Shown piece by piece: positions 21,850-35,900 of a stretch of DNA of 64,000 bases (positions within the stretch are counted from its first letter, which is position 1; the number at the start of each line of letters is the position of its first letter). The translations under genes and the position numbers were made by a program. The stretch comes from Epiperipatus broadwayi (taxonomy: Eukaryota > Onychophora > Udeonychophora > Euonychophora > Peripatidae): positions 4,034,001 through 4,098,000 of the forward strand of contig JAQFVV010000013.1 in the NCBI GenBank assembly GCA_028023455.1, given 5' to 3'. The notes beneath the pieces are model-generated. The model did not search any database, was not told where the DNA came from, and was given only the letters and a program-made list of their open reading frames with translations.

Positions 21850-24070
21850 AAGTCATTCTTGATTATTTATGTTTCTTTGCCAAATTTTTAGTGAATATGA
21901 CAATCTACTGAAGACCTTTCAGTGGAAGAAATTAATAGCAAGACAGATTTTTGACAAATATACATTGCTGTTTTTTGTTATAAATTGCACCCAGACATCT
22001 AATCATACTTTTTTCCGCCAAAAACGGTCTTATTATAAATTGTACCTAGAAATTTAATCATACCTTTTTTCTGCCAAAAAGTTTTATAAATAGTTTTAAA
22101 GGAAGAATTTTGTGCAATAAGTCTTCAGACATCTTTTTCATATATATTTGCAAGTTATGATGCTTTTGGATTAATTTGACCATCGTCTATGTTCTGGAAG
22201 TTCAAAATGATTGAGAAAAATTTGCTACTTCAAATCTTGTCTTTAAATCATTGATAGTAAATTCCAATACTGGGTAAACTACAAAAATTCTGAAATCTTG
22301 TTCAGGTTTTGTAGAAATTTTTTAGTTTTCAGTAAATTGAGGTTATGCTCCTATTACTCCAATAAACTCCCCTCTTGCAAAAACTTTTCTAGAAGCACTT
22401 AAGTGTTGCATGTCTTCCACCAAGTTTTTTATAAGTGGTTTCAACATTAAGGGATATTTTTTTACTTTGTATAAAAATGTGAGCCAAAATACTCTGCTGG
22501 CAGATCTTTATAAGATAATGTTTAAGAATTGGGTGGTGCTCAGCATGAATTCTTCAACTCCAATCTTGTTTCTAAAGGACTCTGAAGAAATAATATATAC
22601 GTCTCAGCATGCAGCATTGTGAATAAATAAATAGTAGAAGCTTTTTTATATTCCTAAAAATGTTACATCTGAATTGATTTGCAACATTGGTACCTATATA
22701 ATTAAAAGCACATGTTCCACAGTGAAAGAACAAGATGCATTTATTTTTCTAAGAGTAGGATTTACCATTTTACTTGCCATGCACATTGCATTATTATTGT
22801 AGCCTAAAATTGCAAATATAAGTTGTTTTTTCAGTTTTTGCAAAAAAAGTCTACAAATTCAAAGAAACATTCATTCATTTGGCATTTTCTTGAGTCTTCA
22901 TTTTGAAATATGTATCTGATAATTATGATGTTTTGTTATTGTGAGAGATATTTTGTGTTGCATTATTATTATTCCATAGAAAATTGTATCATTTTTCAGT
23001 CAAGAATGGTTTGGAAAAATTTTTCTGTACAAAAGCCAATAAATTAATTTTGAAATACTATGCCAAATAATACACTAATACTTTCATACTTTTACTTTAC
23101 ATATAATTTTGTTAAACTTTGGAAAGATGTCATGTCACTTTACTTTCAAATCAATTCTAAAATTTCTAAGTAATTCCCATTAAGAATTCCTCTAATTTTT
23201 CGATCTTTCTTCCAAAAGCTAAACCTGTAGATGATCAAAAACAACATTATATCTACAATCCATTGCAGAAGTGCACTCCACTTAATTATCTCATATTGAA
23301 GAATTTGTATTTGCAAATCTTTAGTGATTACATATTCTTTAAAGGCTTGCAAAAAAATATTTCCAGCCTAATGTTTAACATTATTTTCAAGAGGAAGCAA
23401 ATTATCATACAACTTTTTCCAAGGATTAATTTCTACCAAAATTCTTCTTGGATAAAACTGCTTATGTTTTTGTTCCTTGAGACATATATGACATGGTAGG
23501 CAATAATGTTTCTTTTAATGCACTATGTTAACCATTCTACTGGAAAATATTCTCTTGTTCTTTTACCTTCTGTTTTCAAAGACAAAAAAAAAATCTTAAA
23601 ATTCTTTATCATTAAGATTTCTTGACAATTTCTTAACAATTGCTTCAGAAATTTTAAAATCAGATAATTTGTACTGTCTCACTGCAAGTTACTTGAGACT
23701 ACTAGAGCTAAATATCAGTATCATTATATTTTATATCAGAGTTTATTATAGCATCTACAATCGAAGCACTAACTGTATCATGTTCTTTCACAACCAATCC
23801 TTCCTTAGTTTTTCACTTGCAATATTGCATCAGTTACAATAAGCTCACATGTAACAGTCATTTCTTCTTTGATTGGTTTTGAGCTCATGAATCAATTTGA
23901 TACTCGTTTTTTTTTTTTTAAGTTCAATATCACATTTATCATTATCACCATTTTCACTGCAATAACTACCAGAAGCTATATTCTTTTCATTTTTAGATCT
24001 GAAAAATTTGACTACAGATTAAAAGACTTGTGATGGTTTCGATTCTCTCTCAGATTCAAGTTTACTCTTC
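21850..24070 (-). pseudogene. hAT/ZMYM1-like transposase relic
   Basis: Minus-strand translation over shifting frames recovers conserved pieces of the TTF-type/ZMYM1-like hAT transposase group in order. These are DLQIQILQYEIIKWSALLQW, then an equivalent of ILDVILFLxxxxLAFRG (IVDIMLFLIIYRFSFWK), then GNYLEILELI at 23300-23150. About 500 bases on come GYNNNAMCMASKMVNPTL (GxxYDxAxNMSGxxxGVQ in the family) and CSFTVEHVLLI (the C.AHxLNLV block). Assignment rests on remembered family motifs. There are many stops and frameshifts, including loss of most DDE-region residues I would look for. The N-terminal part near 24060-23800 is acidic and Ser/Lys-rich, as in these proteins before the zinc finger. 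No terminal inverted repeats were found. Confidence 0.65.
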
Positions 24071-24585
24071 TGACACTAGATTTAAATTTGTAATTTGAAT
24101 CACACATAGGGATTTTATTTATTTTATTATCAAAATAAAAAAAAGTTTGTTACAAAGAAAAACCAGTTTTTCTTACATCATAATTGATCCTACTATATTT
24201 TAAGCTAATAACCAGCAACAACATAAATAGGACTGGACAAATATATCAACTAGCTTTTTCCATGGTTTCACTTGAATACATTTTGGAATAAAAATAAACT
24301 TTAAGTAGTACTTAAAATTGTAATGCATCAAATTGTGAATAAAGCCATAAGATAAATACTAGATTTAAATAAAAGTTGTAAAATTAACTCCTATTTTGTT
24401 TGTGAAGAAATAAAATAAAAAAACTTTATATTTTTCTTCACTTATCAACCAACACAATTTCAATTCAAATTAAACTAGTTCCTCTTAATAAAACTCCATA
24501 GAAAATCTCTTTTCTTGATAAACTGAAAGAAACTGTTTTATATTTTGAATTTTTGATTAATAGTTCAAATCATTGCATCAAAAAA
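24071..24585. other. AT-rich spacer, nothing recognised
   Basis: Non-coding sequence between the hAT relic and the TA-flanked MITE. Confidence 0.5.
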
Positions 24586-24587
24586 TA

Positions 24588-25566
24588 CAGTGGAGCTATG
24601 AACTATGTTATATTTTATTCCAAGCCCACCTTGTATAAGCATTTAATAGCTCATATTTTGTTGATAAATATAGATTAATAGAAAATGTATTGTTTACTGA
24701 ATTGCAAGTATATAGTACTTTTCAACAGACATTTATACAGATGCTTTTTATATATAGTGTGTGCATATATAAATTAAGATCATAGTATAAATAAAAATTA
24801 AAAAAATAATAATAATGTAGTTATTAATAGTAAATTGAAGAGATATATTTACATTTTACTATGTATTCATTTATGCATTCACTGAAGCAATAAAAAAAAC
24901 TAATGATTGTATTTTTATTTTTAAAATAAAGCAAACAACAAAATGTCTGACTTTTGTTGCTATTAAATAAGCTCCAAGTGATATTCTTTCCTTTTTCATA
25001 GGTTTTTCCTCTTATAGAAACATAATAGTGGTCTTATTTTCAAGGAATTAGTATCTCTCTAATTGGTTTGATTTTTTAAAATCAGTATCAAGCATGTTCT
25101 AAAATTTTATAAAAACTATAGCATAACCTCAGAAAATACTGCATATCAAATTTGGAACAAAGAATACAAAAAAATAAAATGTATGCTTTCAACATAAACC
25201 AAAGAAATTATATTAATATTGCATTCATAACTGTGTATGGCATTTTGAAATGAAAATATAGCATGACTGGCATATTGTAAAATTTATTTACAAATTTTAC
25301 TTTTTAAAAAAATATAATTGCATATGGTGCTTTATTAATATTTTTATATATAATCATGTACGGCACTTTAAGATGAAAATATAGCTAACGGCCTGTTATA
25401 AAATTTATTTACAAATATTATTTTTAAAAAAAAATTGTATGTGGTGCTCAAAGATAATAAAATTTGCAAATTTTAATGGATTTTTAATTTTTTTATTTAC
25501 ATTTTTCTTTGGATAGTGTATAGCTGAAAGTATGTAAGTAGATATAGCATAGTTTGAACTCCACTG
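24588..25566. mobile_element. TA-flanked non-autonomous DNA transposon (pogo/Tigger-like)
   Basis: Terminal inverted repeats: the left end reads CAGTGGAGCTATGAACTATG, and the right end, read inward from 25566, is CAGTGGAGTTCAAACTATGC. They agree over about 28 bases with one small indel. Both ends are flanked by TA (24586-24587 and 25567-25568), the target of Tc1/mariner/pogo-type elements. CAGTG-starting TIRs suggest pogo/Tigger, which is inference. The 979-bp interior has no transposase ORF. It contains an imperfect 125-bp direct repeat. A related TIR occurs at 53448. Confidence 0.8.
25226..25450. repeat. Imperfect 125-bp direct repeat inside the MITE
   Basis: 25226-25334 and 25351-25450 share the order of motifs GTATGGCA/GTACGGCA, ATGAAAATATAGC, AAAATTTATTTACAAAT and TGGTGCT. 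The copies have diverged far more than the tandem duplications elsewhere in the window, so this is an older duplication, possibly of subterminal transposase-binding sequence. Confidence 0.75.
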
Positions 25567-25568
25567 TA

Positions 25569-28500
25569 ATCACAATAATAGCATATTAAAACTATTAATA
25601 ACTGACAGAGAAATCATTACAATAACTAAGATTTTGCTTAGAAATTATTATTTTTATCCTGTGTTTAAGAAAAAAATCAAAGAGAACCATTAATTTTCTT
25701 TGACAGTAAATATTATTTGAAAAAGTCAAAATTATCAAACCAACCTAACATTAAAAATCAATAGTAATATGGAATAGGCTTTTCTATAAATAAAATAAAA
25801 ACTCTTTTTTTATATAAATAAAATAAAATTATTACTTTTTTGCATGTGTTTCATAATGAATAATCAATAAACCTAAGCAATGATAAAAAATCTTTTGTGG
25901 ATTTAATTTTTAACTTATAATTGCAATTGGCTGGAAACTCATAAAGTTATAGTAACTTTTTTATTAACAGTTTCTAAATAATTTTTTTATCAGCCATAAT
26001 TCTACATGCATTACACAGACACACATACTTTAATGAACTCTTAACTTATCACAATAAAGTAACCCATTCCATATAATCAAGTGTGGCAATAAAAATTATT
26101 TTTAAAAGAAGCCTGTGTTATACTTAAATAAATTGTACACCTGATATAAAAAATTAATTTTGCCTTGTCCATCTGAACAAGTCTGTGCCAACAAAGTTCA
26201 AAGACATCACCCATCCAATAATCACTTTCTGTCTTATGATTATTATTGTAAATTTGAAATTTAAAGTAAAAAGGATAGATTTTCTTTTTAAATTTATCAA
26301 AACAGGAGTGTAAATAACTATTGGCATAAAAAAGTCTATGGATAGTGATAAAATACAAAAAAAACAATAAGTAGATAAATTGAGAAAATAATGCAATGTA
26401 AATAATTAACATTAGTTGGATGAATAAAATGGAAAGTAAGTATTTTAGAAAGTCGCTTCCCCTAATCCTGGACCTCCAAGATATATGAGGGCCATATACC
26501 ATAAAATTAACTTTTTGTTCTTTGTCTTTTTTTTCCCTTCTAGAATTCATTATTCATTATTAGCAAACATTCTTAAAAAAAATAAATAAGCAAAAAAAAA
26601 AAAGATTAATCAAAACTTATTGCACTTGTAATTAAAAGATAGAAATGTGATTACAAAAATTCATAATCCCATTATTACAGCAAATATAAAATAAAAAGTG
26701 ATTGAAGACAATATGATAAAAGAAATGGACAGAAAATACAAGATTAATAATGATTAATTAGTGGTCCTATTCATTTTAAGTAGCTATACATTATAATAAC
26801 AAATGTAAAACACAGAAATCAATTAACAATAACAACTTAAGTTTTACAAATGACAATGTTTTTTTTTTAATTTATTTCACTTATTTTACCTAAACCATGT
26901 ACACTAATGATACTAGCAATATAGATTTTAATTCTAGTTTAAAATAAAGCAAAAAAATATTTTTTGAATATTATTACAATTTATCAAATGAGTTTAATGT
27001 AAGTAAATAATCATAATATGGTTCAGCAGCATACCTTTTTCTTTCACCACTGTTAAGTGATATTTAATTGGTTTTAATAAAAGTATAGTCAGAAAACTTC
27101 GATACACAAAAATAATTAGAGTAATTATTATCAAATGGTGGATGGGAAAATATGAACTCAATAATTCATTTCCTAAAATATCATAAATATCATTTACTTA
27201 TATATCATCAAATATAGTTTAATGACTACTTTTTAATTCATCAAGTACAACTTTATAAGTTAATTGTTCTACTTAATTTCAGAGTAAGAATACTGAAAAC
27301 GTATTATTTCCTTATCAAGTAAATATACGCATATAAGTGTAAATGAAAAAGTTTGTTAAAAAATAATAATGCAATATTTGACTACGTTAACAATGGAGAG
27401 AGAAACCGATAAAAAAAAAATTAAAAAAGACTTACCATTAAGAAGTTGAGGAGGAGTTTTTACATAATTTCTTTCATTGAACTCTAAATACATTATTAGA
27501 AAATATTTCTCTTGATATATCAAGAGTTATTAAAACACTGACAATGACAAGATAAAAAAAAAAAATTCTTTTTTTTTTTAAAAAAATGCCAATTAGAATT
27601 TTTGTTTATATTAAAAATTATTTTAAAAGTTTAATTTTTTCAAATTTAATGAAATAATTTTAATATATACTATAATTAAAAAGAATTACTTTTAAATAAT
27701 TAAAAAAAAAAAGAAAAATTAAAATAATGTGCATTCTCTCAGTAGCTTGCCTTTGGCGGCAAAATTAATATTGAGTTCTAATTGGTTCTTTTGTTTAATT
27801 ATAGGTCGGAAAATAAATATAAATGTGTAAATTTAAATTAATAATTTTCGCATTTTTTTAAATTTAATTTTTAAAGCTTGTATAAGTAATTTTTTTAAAT
27901 GACTTTTTATAAGTATAGTATTTATTCTATTTTTTTTTTATAAAAACTGTTTTACCTTATTTTGTTGATGATTTAAATCCATAATTGTTGAGTTCAAACC
28001 TTTACTTTTCTACTATTAAATTTTGATTAATAATAACAAACAAATAGTAAATACTTTGATAGATTATTCTTAGATTATCTGTTAAGACTTATCAATAAAA
28101 AACTTTTTTAAAAAAAATGTTTCGGTTTTTATGAGTAATTTTTTAAAAATTGCATATACAATATATTATTTTCCTTTGATGCAACTGTTTCTTTCACACA
28201 CTTGATTTTTTTTTTTTTTGGCATTTTCTTTAAATCAACGGACAATAACTATATTATTGCTTTTAGCTTTCAAAAGTAAGATTTAAAAAAAAATTTACAA
28301 TATTGTTCTACAATCAAATATACTATTCAGATAAGAATTATGATGCAAATTAATGAAATCCCATTTTCAAAGATTTAAAAAGTATCATTTAAAAAAATAA
28401 ATAATCTTTTCACTTGGTAATTCAATTGCCTTATTTGTCCAGACAGACTTTTTCTTTTTTTAATTTTGTGTAAACTTCATTTAAATTATGTTAATTGTAT

Positions 28501-31500
28501 ACAAAGGTCAGTTAAACTTTTATAATATTTGGGAAAAAAGAATTATGTAATGTAATGAGATTTGTAGAAACCTCCACCTTGGTCACCATATTCAGCCTTA
28601 GCTGTTGATTTTACAGCCTTCTGGGAATTATTTGTAATGATTGTAAATATCTATAAAAAAATCATTCACACAATCCTGCCTTCAACTCAACTAATGATTC
28701 AATGTAAAACTAGTAATTTATAAGAAAGACCATAGAACTTTTTAATTTTAAACTTGGATCAAAAAAGTCAATAAAATCACTGGTTGTAAACAGCCTGTCT
28801 ATGTTCATTTACTATGAGAAAAATCACAAGTAAGAATAGTTACAAGGACAAGAATGTATGGAATGGACATTAAGAATTTGCTCTGTTTAGTTTCTTTAAG
28901 GCCTCAAAGTGGAATCAATAGATCTTCTTTCAATTAACAATCAATTCCAGCTCCTTTGTCTAGCCATATAAAGAAAAAACAGTCCAATTAATTTGTTTTC
29001 TAAAGTTTAATTTTGGTAACAAATCTTTAAAAAATTTTAATGTTGAAATTAACATAGATCAATGTTTTATATTTTTTTTCATGTTTTTATTTCAAAACAT
29101 GTTAAAAATAATGAAATAATACATAGTAGATAAATATAATTTTGCTTTGTTATTCCAATTAACTTTTTTTTTTAAATTCAAAAATTAAATATATTTATAC
29201 AAAAAATGAAATAATAACTATCTGTTAACAATGTATTAATAATATTTCAAAATATTAAGTATTTTATAAAAGGCACATTGAAGTTCTTGCCAACTTGCAT
29301 TGTTTAGTTTACATTGAAATCAAGCTATATTGGTACTGTGACACTTCTTCACTCATAATCTCATCAGTATTGCAACACCATTGTTTCAGGAAAAAACTTC
29401 TTTTGTTATATTATCCAAAATACAAGAATAACAGGTTTTATGATTTAAATGTATACTCAAGCAGCTTTAGTTTATTTTATATTTATAAATAATTTTTCTA
29501 ATAATTGAAAAATGGATGTTTATCATGGAGATAAACCAACTGCTCTTCCACACTTTCTGACTGGATCATTGATCTCTTCTCTCTCCATCTTTTTTAAATC
29601 CAAACTGCTTATAAAATGATGTTTAATTTTGTTAGAATTTTAGGCAACAAGATTTTAAACAGTTATTTAATATATTATTTTATTACTCATAAAACATTTA
29701 TATATTGTTTATAATCATCATCATAGTAGTCTTCAACCTTTTTTGATATGGAAACTACTTTTTTATATATCAACAGACTCAATATTTACTTGCCACAGAA
29801 ATATATATTTTTTTAAGAAAAGTAATATTTACAACATTAGCTAATTTAAGTTAAGGTAAGGCCAGATCTTTGAGAGCCTCTTATACCATCAGTCATCTTC
29901 TTACCCTAATTATAACGGTGGAATTGTGTATTTGTCCAAGCATATTCTGATGCCAATTTCGCTCTCTCACTCTCTTGAAGTTGGAATGAAGGTAATAATT
30001 TTAAGCATTTGCTGCTAATGACAAATGTGAAAATAGTCTCATGAGTTTAATGAAATTACTTCACATAGGCATTGGTTTAATAATATGTATGTATTGCAGA
30101 CATTCTTACTTATGACTATTACATCCATTAAAACATAGATTTTATATATCACTTTAAATAAGTCTTTCTTGCTATTTATTTACGTTTTACAGCTATCTAC
30201 TATTTGCTTTATATATATAATTAAAATGTAAATGCAGAACAAAAAAAAATGCACACACATACAATTTATAAATAAAGTTATAAGAGCACTTTTTATCTTT
30301 TAAGAAAAAGTGTTTCTTTCTCTCTTGCTTTCTATCTTTTTTTTAATACAGTTTTTAATTTTGTTGAAAGTGAAATGTTATATTCTCAATGAAGATGCTA
30401 GACAGTAAATTGTGACCATGAAGTAACTTTAAGTCATGTCTGCCTTCCACATTAAAACAACTTTGTAACCATGGCAACTCACTGGCAGATAATATAATTG
30501 AACAATTATGGCATATAAAATTACAGTGAATTTACAACTTTATAACACAATGAAAACATATAATTACAACTTATGTCTATTTAACTTTACACTTTTAAAA
30601 GGTCGTATTTTTTTTTTATTTCTTTGCAGGTTTCGAGGATAATCTATGGCTCTGAAGATTGGGGACTGGCTACAGCTATCAAATGTCATATAATGGAAAA
30701 TCAACTTTAAAGTTTTATTAATGTAGAAATCTCAAATGTTTTAGTTTGTCAGTAGATGGTAAACTATTAGATACAAGGTTAAAAAGATTCTAAAGGGACA
30801 AGGATTACCAGATCTTTGAAATATATTAGACTAGAAGAGAGAAAACACTTCCTGATTCAATCAAATCAAAGTTTCTCTTTTCCATGCTTCAAAGAATTGA
30901 ATTTTGTTAAGTTGAAAAGTGCAACAAATGTATGTATGTTAATATATACATATATATTAATCAAGTATGACTTCTTACTTTAATCCTATGTGATTGTATA
31001 ATATTATATAGAAAAATAGATATATTTATATGTAGTAGAGAAAAAGTCAATAACAAAGCACATCTTGCCAACCCACTTTTACTGATTCATAAAAGCTGTG
31101 AGCTTTTGGATTGCTGCAAGCAATCCTTTTCTATAATAGTATAATGATTTACTTTTATTTTTTCTTGTTTGCTTTAAATTTAAACTATAGATTTAAGATA
31201 GGATAGTTTTATCATTAGAGTTCTTAGTTCAACATTATCTGATGACTGCATATACAGATATGACTAGCTTTTCATCTAGTAGCTGATATGTTTATTTTAA
31301 AAATACATGTATGATTTCTCATCCTGTATTAATAAACCATCTTTAATATAAATAAGAATAAATACAATATAAAGAAAATTAATCACTATCGCAATAGACT
31401 TCATATGAAATCAAGATTAAGTTACTTTCTTGTAATATTAGATGATATCGTTCAGCATATAAGCTAAGAAAATATTTTAAGTAGATGTTTTAGTTCCATT

Positions 31501-31599
31501 TTTAAATTCCAAGTCAAAAAAAATCCAAAACTAATATCTGAGGATGGAGAATTAAATATGCAACAATCTGATAATCACTGGTTTTTTGAAGCTTACATA
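25569..31599. other. 6-kb AT-rich desert, no gene
   Basis: No recognisable coding domain, RNA gene or long repeat. 27.3-28.4 kb is extremely AT-rich with long A and T runs. The longest open frame (26550-26077, minus, 157 codons) is Phe/Ile/Tyr/Leu-rich with no family signature; its first part is GC-richer and may be a fragment of a dispersed repeat. Confidence 0.55.
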
Positions 31600-31850
31600 T
31601 AGATGAAATTAGACTAGAGAGTCCCTTTGATTTATCATATACTGTTATTAAGTGATTTATTATTATTATTAGCATTCTTAATGAAAAAGGTTCCTCCAGT
31701 TAATAAAGAAAAAATATTACTAGAATACTGACCTGTGTCATATCTATATAACTTTTCAAGCAGGGTGACTTGGTTTCAAAACTTTGGAGAGTTTTGAATT
31801 TCAGGCTTTTGGCTAGAATAGTAAAATGGAATTAACGATGATTGCTACAT
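31600..31850 (+). repeat. Interspersed repeat, copy 1
   Basis: Aligns in the same orientation with 46240-46490. Shared phrases include TATATAACTTTT, GACTTGG and TTTTGAATTTCAGGCTTTT, then AAAATGGAATTAACGATGAT here against AAAATAAAATTAAAGATGAT there. It is non-coding and of unidentified family. Confidence 0.75.
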
Positions 31851-32410
31851 ACATACAAACCAATATAAAAATGAGAAATTTAAATGCACGACTATTTTCA
31901 CTCCTGTTTACTCAAGCTTACTATAGATAACACTCTTATACTCTTCAGTTTTTAATCAAATCTTAAAATTCAAGAGTGAAAATTCTTATCTTTTCCTAGA
32001 ATCATCTAGGTTTACAATTGAATAATTGATGGGCAGTATGAGGGTACATTATTTTAATTCCTAAAAACTAGTTTCTAAAAATGAGGATAATGTAACATTA
32101 TGCATCTGGTATCCATTGATCATTCAAGTTTAACGTAAATAGCTCTAGAATAGGATGAAGAGAACTGCTTTTGGAAACATATGCATGAACATATGGAAAT
32201 TCATGTGATATTGTTATTAGTAATAACTTGAGTAAATAATTATAAATAGAAAAATTATTGTGGAAAAAAAACACTGATATTACTCAAGGTTACAAAAGAT
32301 GAAAAGAATTTTTCTGGAAAGCATACAAATAAGTTTAGGAGAAACTCATGTCATAGCAATTGATACTAACTTATATAAGTAATTGTAATACAAAAACCAA
32401 GAATATGCTT

Positions 32411-32578
32411 TAAGCAGAAATCATATGCTGTCATCTTAGTTATGCCACTGTTATGCCATGACTTCTTCATATATTACATTGAACCAGCAATCTTTTTAAG
32501 CAGAAATCATATACTGTCATCTTAGTTATGTCACTGTTATGCCATGACTTCATATATTATATTGAACTAGCAATATTT
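32411..32578. repeat. 86-bp tandem duplication, two copies
   Basis: Units begin at 32411 and 32497, each opening TAAGCAGAAATCATAT. They differ by a few substitutions and a 3-base deletion in the second. Confidence 0.92.
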
Positions 32579-32765
32579 TTATCCCATTTCTTTATTTTTG
32601 GTTTGATTTTTAAAAAAATTCCTTTGTGTTTTTGTTCTGCCTCAACATGTCCAATTCATCTTAATTTTAGTTGTCTTTTGCTTTGCTTTTTTAATGTTAA
32701 CTATAACATGAGTTTCATTTTCATATTGATAACTTATTTTTTATGCTAAACATTCAAATAACATA

Positions 32766-32982
32766 TTAACACATTAGCAATTTTCTCCAATATAATATTG
32801 CCACTTAGAGCAAGTAATAGTAATCAATAATTTTTAAAAGATTAGTGTATCAAAATCCCTATCTAGTGCCTATTCATCCAATATCCCCAAACTAGTTTCT
32901 TGCTTATGGCTTTCATCAGTGAGGAGCCTTGGATTAAGAACATTGCACTAGATCTTTGGAATTAGTCTGGAAATATTGGATG
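32766..32982 (-). mobile_element. Hammerhead retroelement, degraded copy C
   Basis: A partial minus-strand copy of the unit seen at 20.7 and 60.5 kb. It runs from a decayed 3' end (near 32766-32850, the TGGCAATAT/TGATTACT motifs) through the ribozyme (32876-32934) to GCACTAGATCTTTGG. At 32955-32982 it switches to the other strand: TTAGTCTGGAAATATTGGAT on the plus strand is the 3' half of the same ribozyme, inverted. This is again an inverted tail at the 5' side of the insertion. I could not define a target duplication. Confidence 0.75.
32876..32934 (-). ncRNA. Hammerhead ribozyme, degraded copy C
   Basis: On the minus strand, CTGATGA (complement of 32913-32919) and GAAAC (complement of 32895-32899) are intact, and stem I (ATCCAA...TCCTCA with TGGGGA..TTGGAT) pairs fully. 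Stem II keeps only two pairs (AAGC/GCAA). The cleavage triplet is GTT rather than GTC. This looks like a decaying, probably inactive copy. Confidence 0.72.
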
Positions 32983-35900
32983 TGATCTATAAATTGTGAA
33001 ACAAAAAAATAGTCCAAAGACCATAATTCCAACCAAGAGCTGATAATAATAAAAATTAAATTAATTGTAATATCTTGAGGGAAAGAAGATTAATGCATAT
33101 TAAAGAGGATAAGATATTCTAATAGACCCTATCTATTCTCTCTAAGTAATAAAGAAATAAATTAGCTAAAAATAAATATAAAATATTGAGTTCTTTAGTG
33201 ACATAAAAAATTAAACAAAATAAAAGGCTGGTATATTAGTCTCTGAGATTATCTGGGAGAGATGTGTAAATAATGTTTCAATGTCTTTCTCAAATATATG
33301 TCTGTGTGATATTAAGTAATTAGATATACAGTCTTACTGTTGTTATAGTCACATATTGAGTATTATAGTTATATATGGAAGAATACCACTCTTCTCTTGA
33401 ATAGGACCTAATGACATTTCTTGGAGCTATCCATAAACCAGTTGAATATTTCTGGTATTACTTGTTAATTTCAGCTGTACTTGTGGCAGAGGACCTGGTG
33501 TATAACAATCTATTTGTTTTTGTATGGTAGTATTGAATGTGCATGTTAGCTTTATATCACTGATTCTCAATTTTATGCATAGCAGATTGCTTATAGTAAT
33601 GTGTTATGCATAATTATGTATGTAATTGCTAGTGATTTGGGTATGATACAGTTCTAGCAGTAAGATTACCATTAAGAATATAAATTTAAAATAATGAGAT
33701 ATGAAATGTTCCATCTCTATTTCATTATCTCATTTTAAGAGAAAAGGTATTATAATATTGTATTCAGTGGCCAACTCTACTCAAGTCAATTATTAAAATA
33801 AATTATAATGGGGAAATGAGAATAATTTTTTCCATATTTTTTTTATAATAACAATTATTAACTAATTTTAAGATTTTCATTCCTTAAGGGATAATATGAA
33901 AATTCCAAACATTATTGTAAATAATAAGAACATGAATACTTACAGTTTGTTAACATTAGTTGTAAAAAATAAGGGAAAAGTATAAAAAACAATAAAATAA
34001 TAATTTTCTCCTCTCTTCAGGAATTCCATTTATTGACTAGTTTTGATTTTTTTTAAAAAATAAGAAGAAAAATAAATTAGTAAAATTTTAAGTAATGGTT
34101 ATTAGTTTATAAAAGAAAATAAGAAAAAGATAAGGTATTAATATTTTGTTAAATTAATTTTTTCTTTTTTTATCTGTCTAAAAAAAAGATAATATATTTT
34201 TTAAATTAAAGTTTAATTAAAGAATTATACTGTTTTTTATTAGTTAAGAAAAAAGAAACATAAATACAGAGAAATTACAAGAAATATAATTTTTTTAAGG
34301 TAAATAACATTTTTGTAAAAATAAACTCATTTAGTCAGGATTTAAAGCTGTCATGTCTGAGATAATATGTAACTGGATGTATACAAGATTGTTTAAAAAA
34401 TAAGATAGGCATAGGGTAAAGCCTTAGATTTCCGTATTTAGTCTAATCAACAAATCATTTTTGATTCAGTCTTTGGGAGAAAAAAATTCTAGTATTCCAG
34501 TTGTGAACAGAACAAAGAGAAGCAAAGTTTTTAGTCTGATGTAAGACTAACTTCACTATTAATTTTTAAAATGTTTATTAAAATGAATTTAGAAAAAATT
34601 ATATAAGTTCTAGCTAGAAACTGAGCATCACCCAAACCTCACTATTTAGATGTTCACTAGAAAAAATATAAAATAAGATTATCCCTAAAAAATCTGCAGC
34701 AAGCTATATATTCCATCCAAAAGCATGACAGCCTCAGTCTGTGTTAGCCTGATCTTCTAATTATTATATTGGAAAATGGAAAATTCTGCCTGAAGTAACA
34801 TGAAAATTATATTGTTAAATGGCTAAATTAACTCTGTTTACTTCATCATCACAACAAAAATTTAAAGCTATAGAAGAAAAAGTTAACAGAAAAACTTTTG
34901 GTGGTTTGATCTAAATATTTGGGAAAATAAGAAGAAAAGGCTGATCTGGAAATTTAAAATTATACATTTAAAAGAACTCAAGAGAATGAACCCATGATAG
35001 TGTGAAGTATACATTAACAAATTTTAATATAAATAATAAAATTTAGTATGTTATAAATGAACAATTTTATTTTTGTTGAAACATGTTTTTTTAATTATTT
35101 TATTTTACCTCTAAAATGTGTAAAAGAGCTATGAGATCTTCCCATTTTCAAAACAAAGGGGAATAAGAGGAATTTAATTAATCTTATATTTTATTTTTAC
35201 TGTAAGATGTTTTCCAGTTTTATTTGCTGAAAAGGAAACTAACTCTGTATAAAGTAAAGTTAATTAATTTAATTAATAAAAATCAACTGTTTTTGCTGTA
35301 TGAAATTGTTTTTTTATAAAAATGTATTAGACTTAGACTTAACATATTGTCATATCTTTTCTGAATTTATTAATTTATTAGTTAATTTTATTAAATCATT
35401 GTTTAAAAAATAATAGGGTTAAAATCTTTGTTTCTCCAGATTTCTGTTTAATTAATATAGTGAATAAGAGCAGAGAATCAGTACTGGAATAAAAAAAGTA
35501 GTTATAATAATTATAAGTTACAAATCTAACATTAAACTAGAATAAACAGCAGTCATCCCTTGTGGTTGCATTTAAAAGAGATACACTATTATATATAGAA
35601 TAATTATTTAACCACTGCCAAACTTAGTGTAAAATATAAATCAATCATCTGTATGCACATATTTAAGTGCTAAAGTATTATAAAAAATTATGCTGGGATT
35701 GTGGTGCATGCTGATCAACTTCAATACTCTGATCATGTGATGCCATAAGTGACAGACCAACTATAAACAAATTTCTAAACTATAAATAAAGTGCAATGAG
35801 TAGACTTTAAAGGTGATCTTGACCTTCATATAAGTCAGAAAGTTATCTAGATAGCCAAACATAAACATTTATTTCATCTATGTACAAATAACTATTATTG

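Noticed and set aside
26077-26550. 157-codon minus-strand open frame, one of the longest in the window
   Set aside because: Phe/Ile/Tyr/Leu-rich composition typical of chance ORFs in AT-rich DNA; no family motif, no supporting exon structure.
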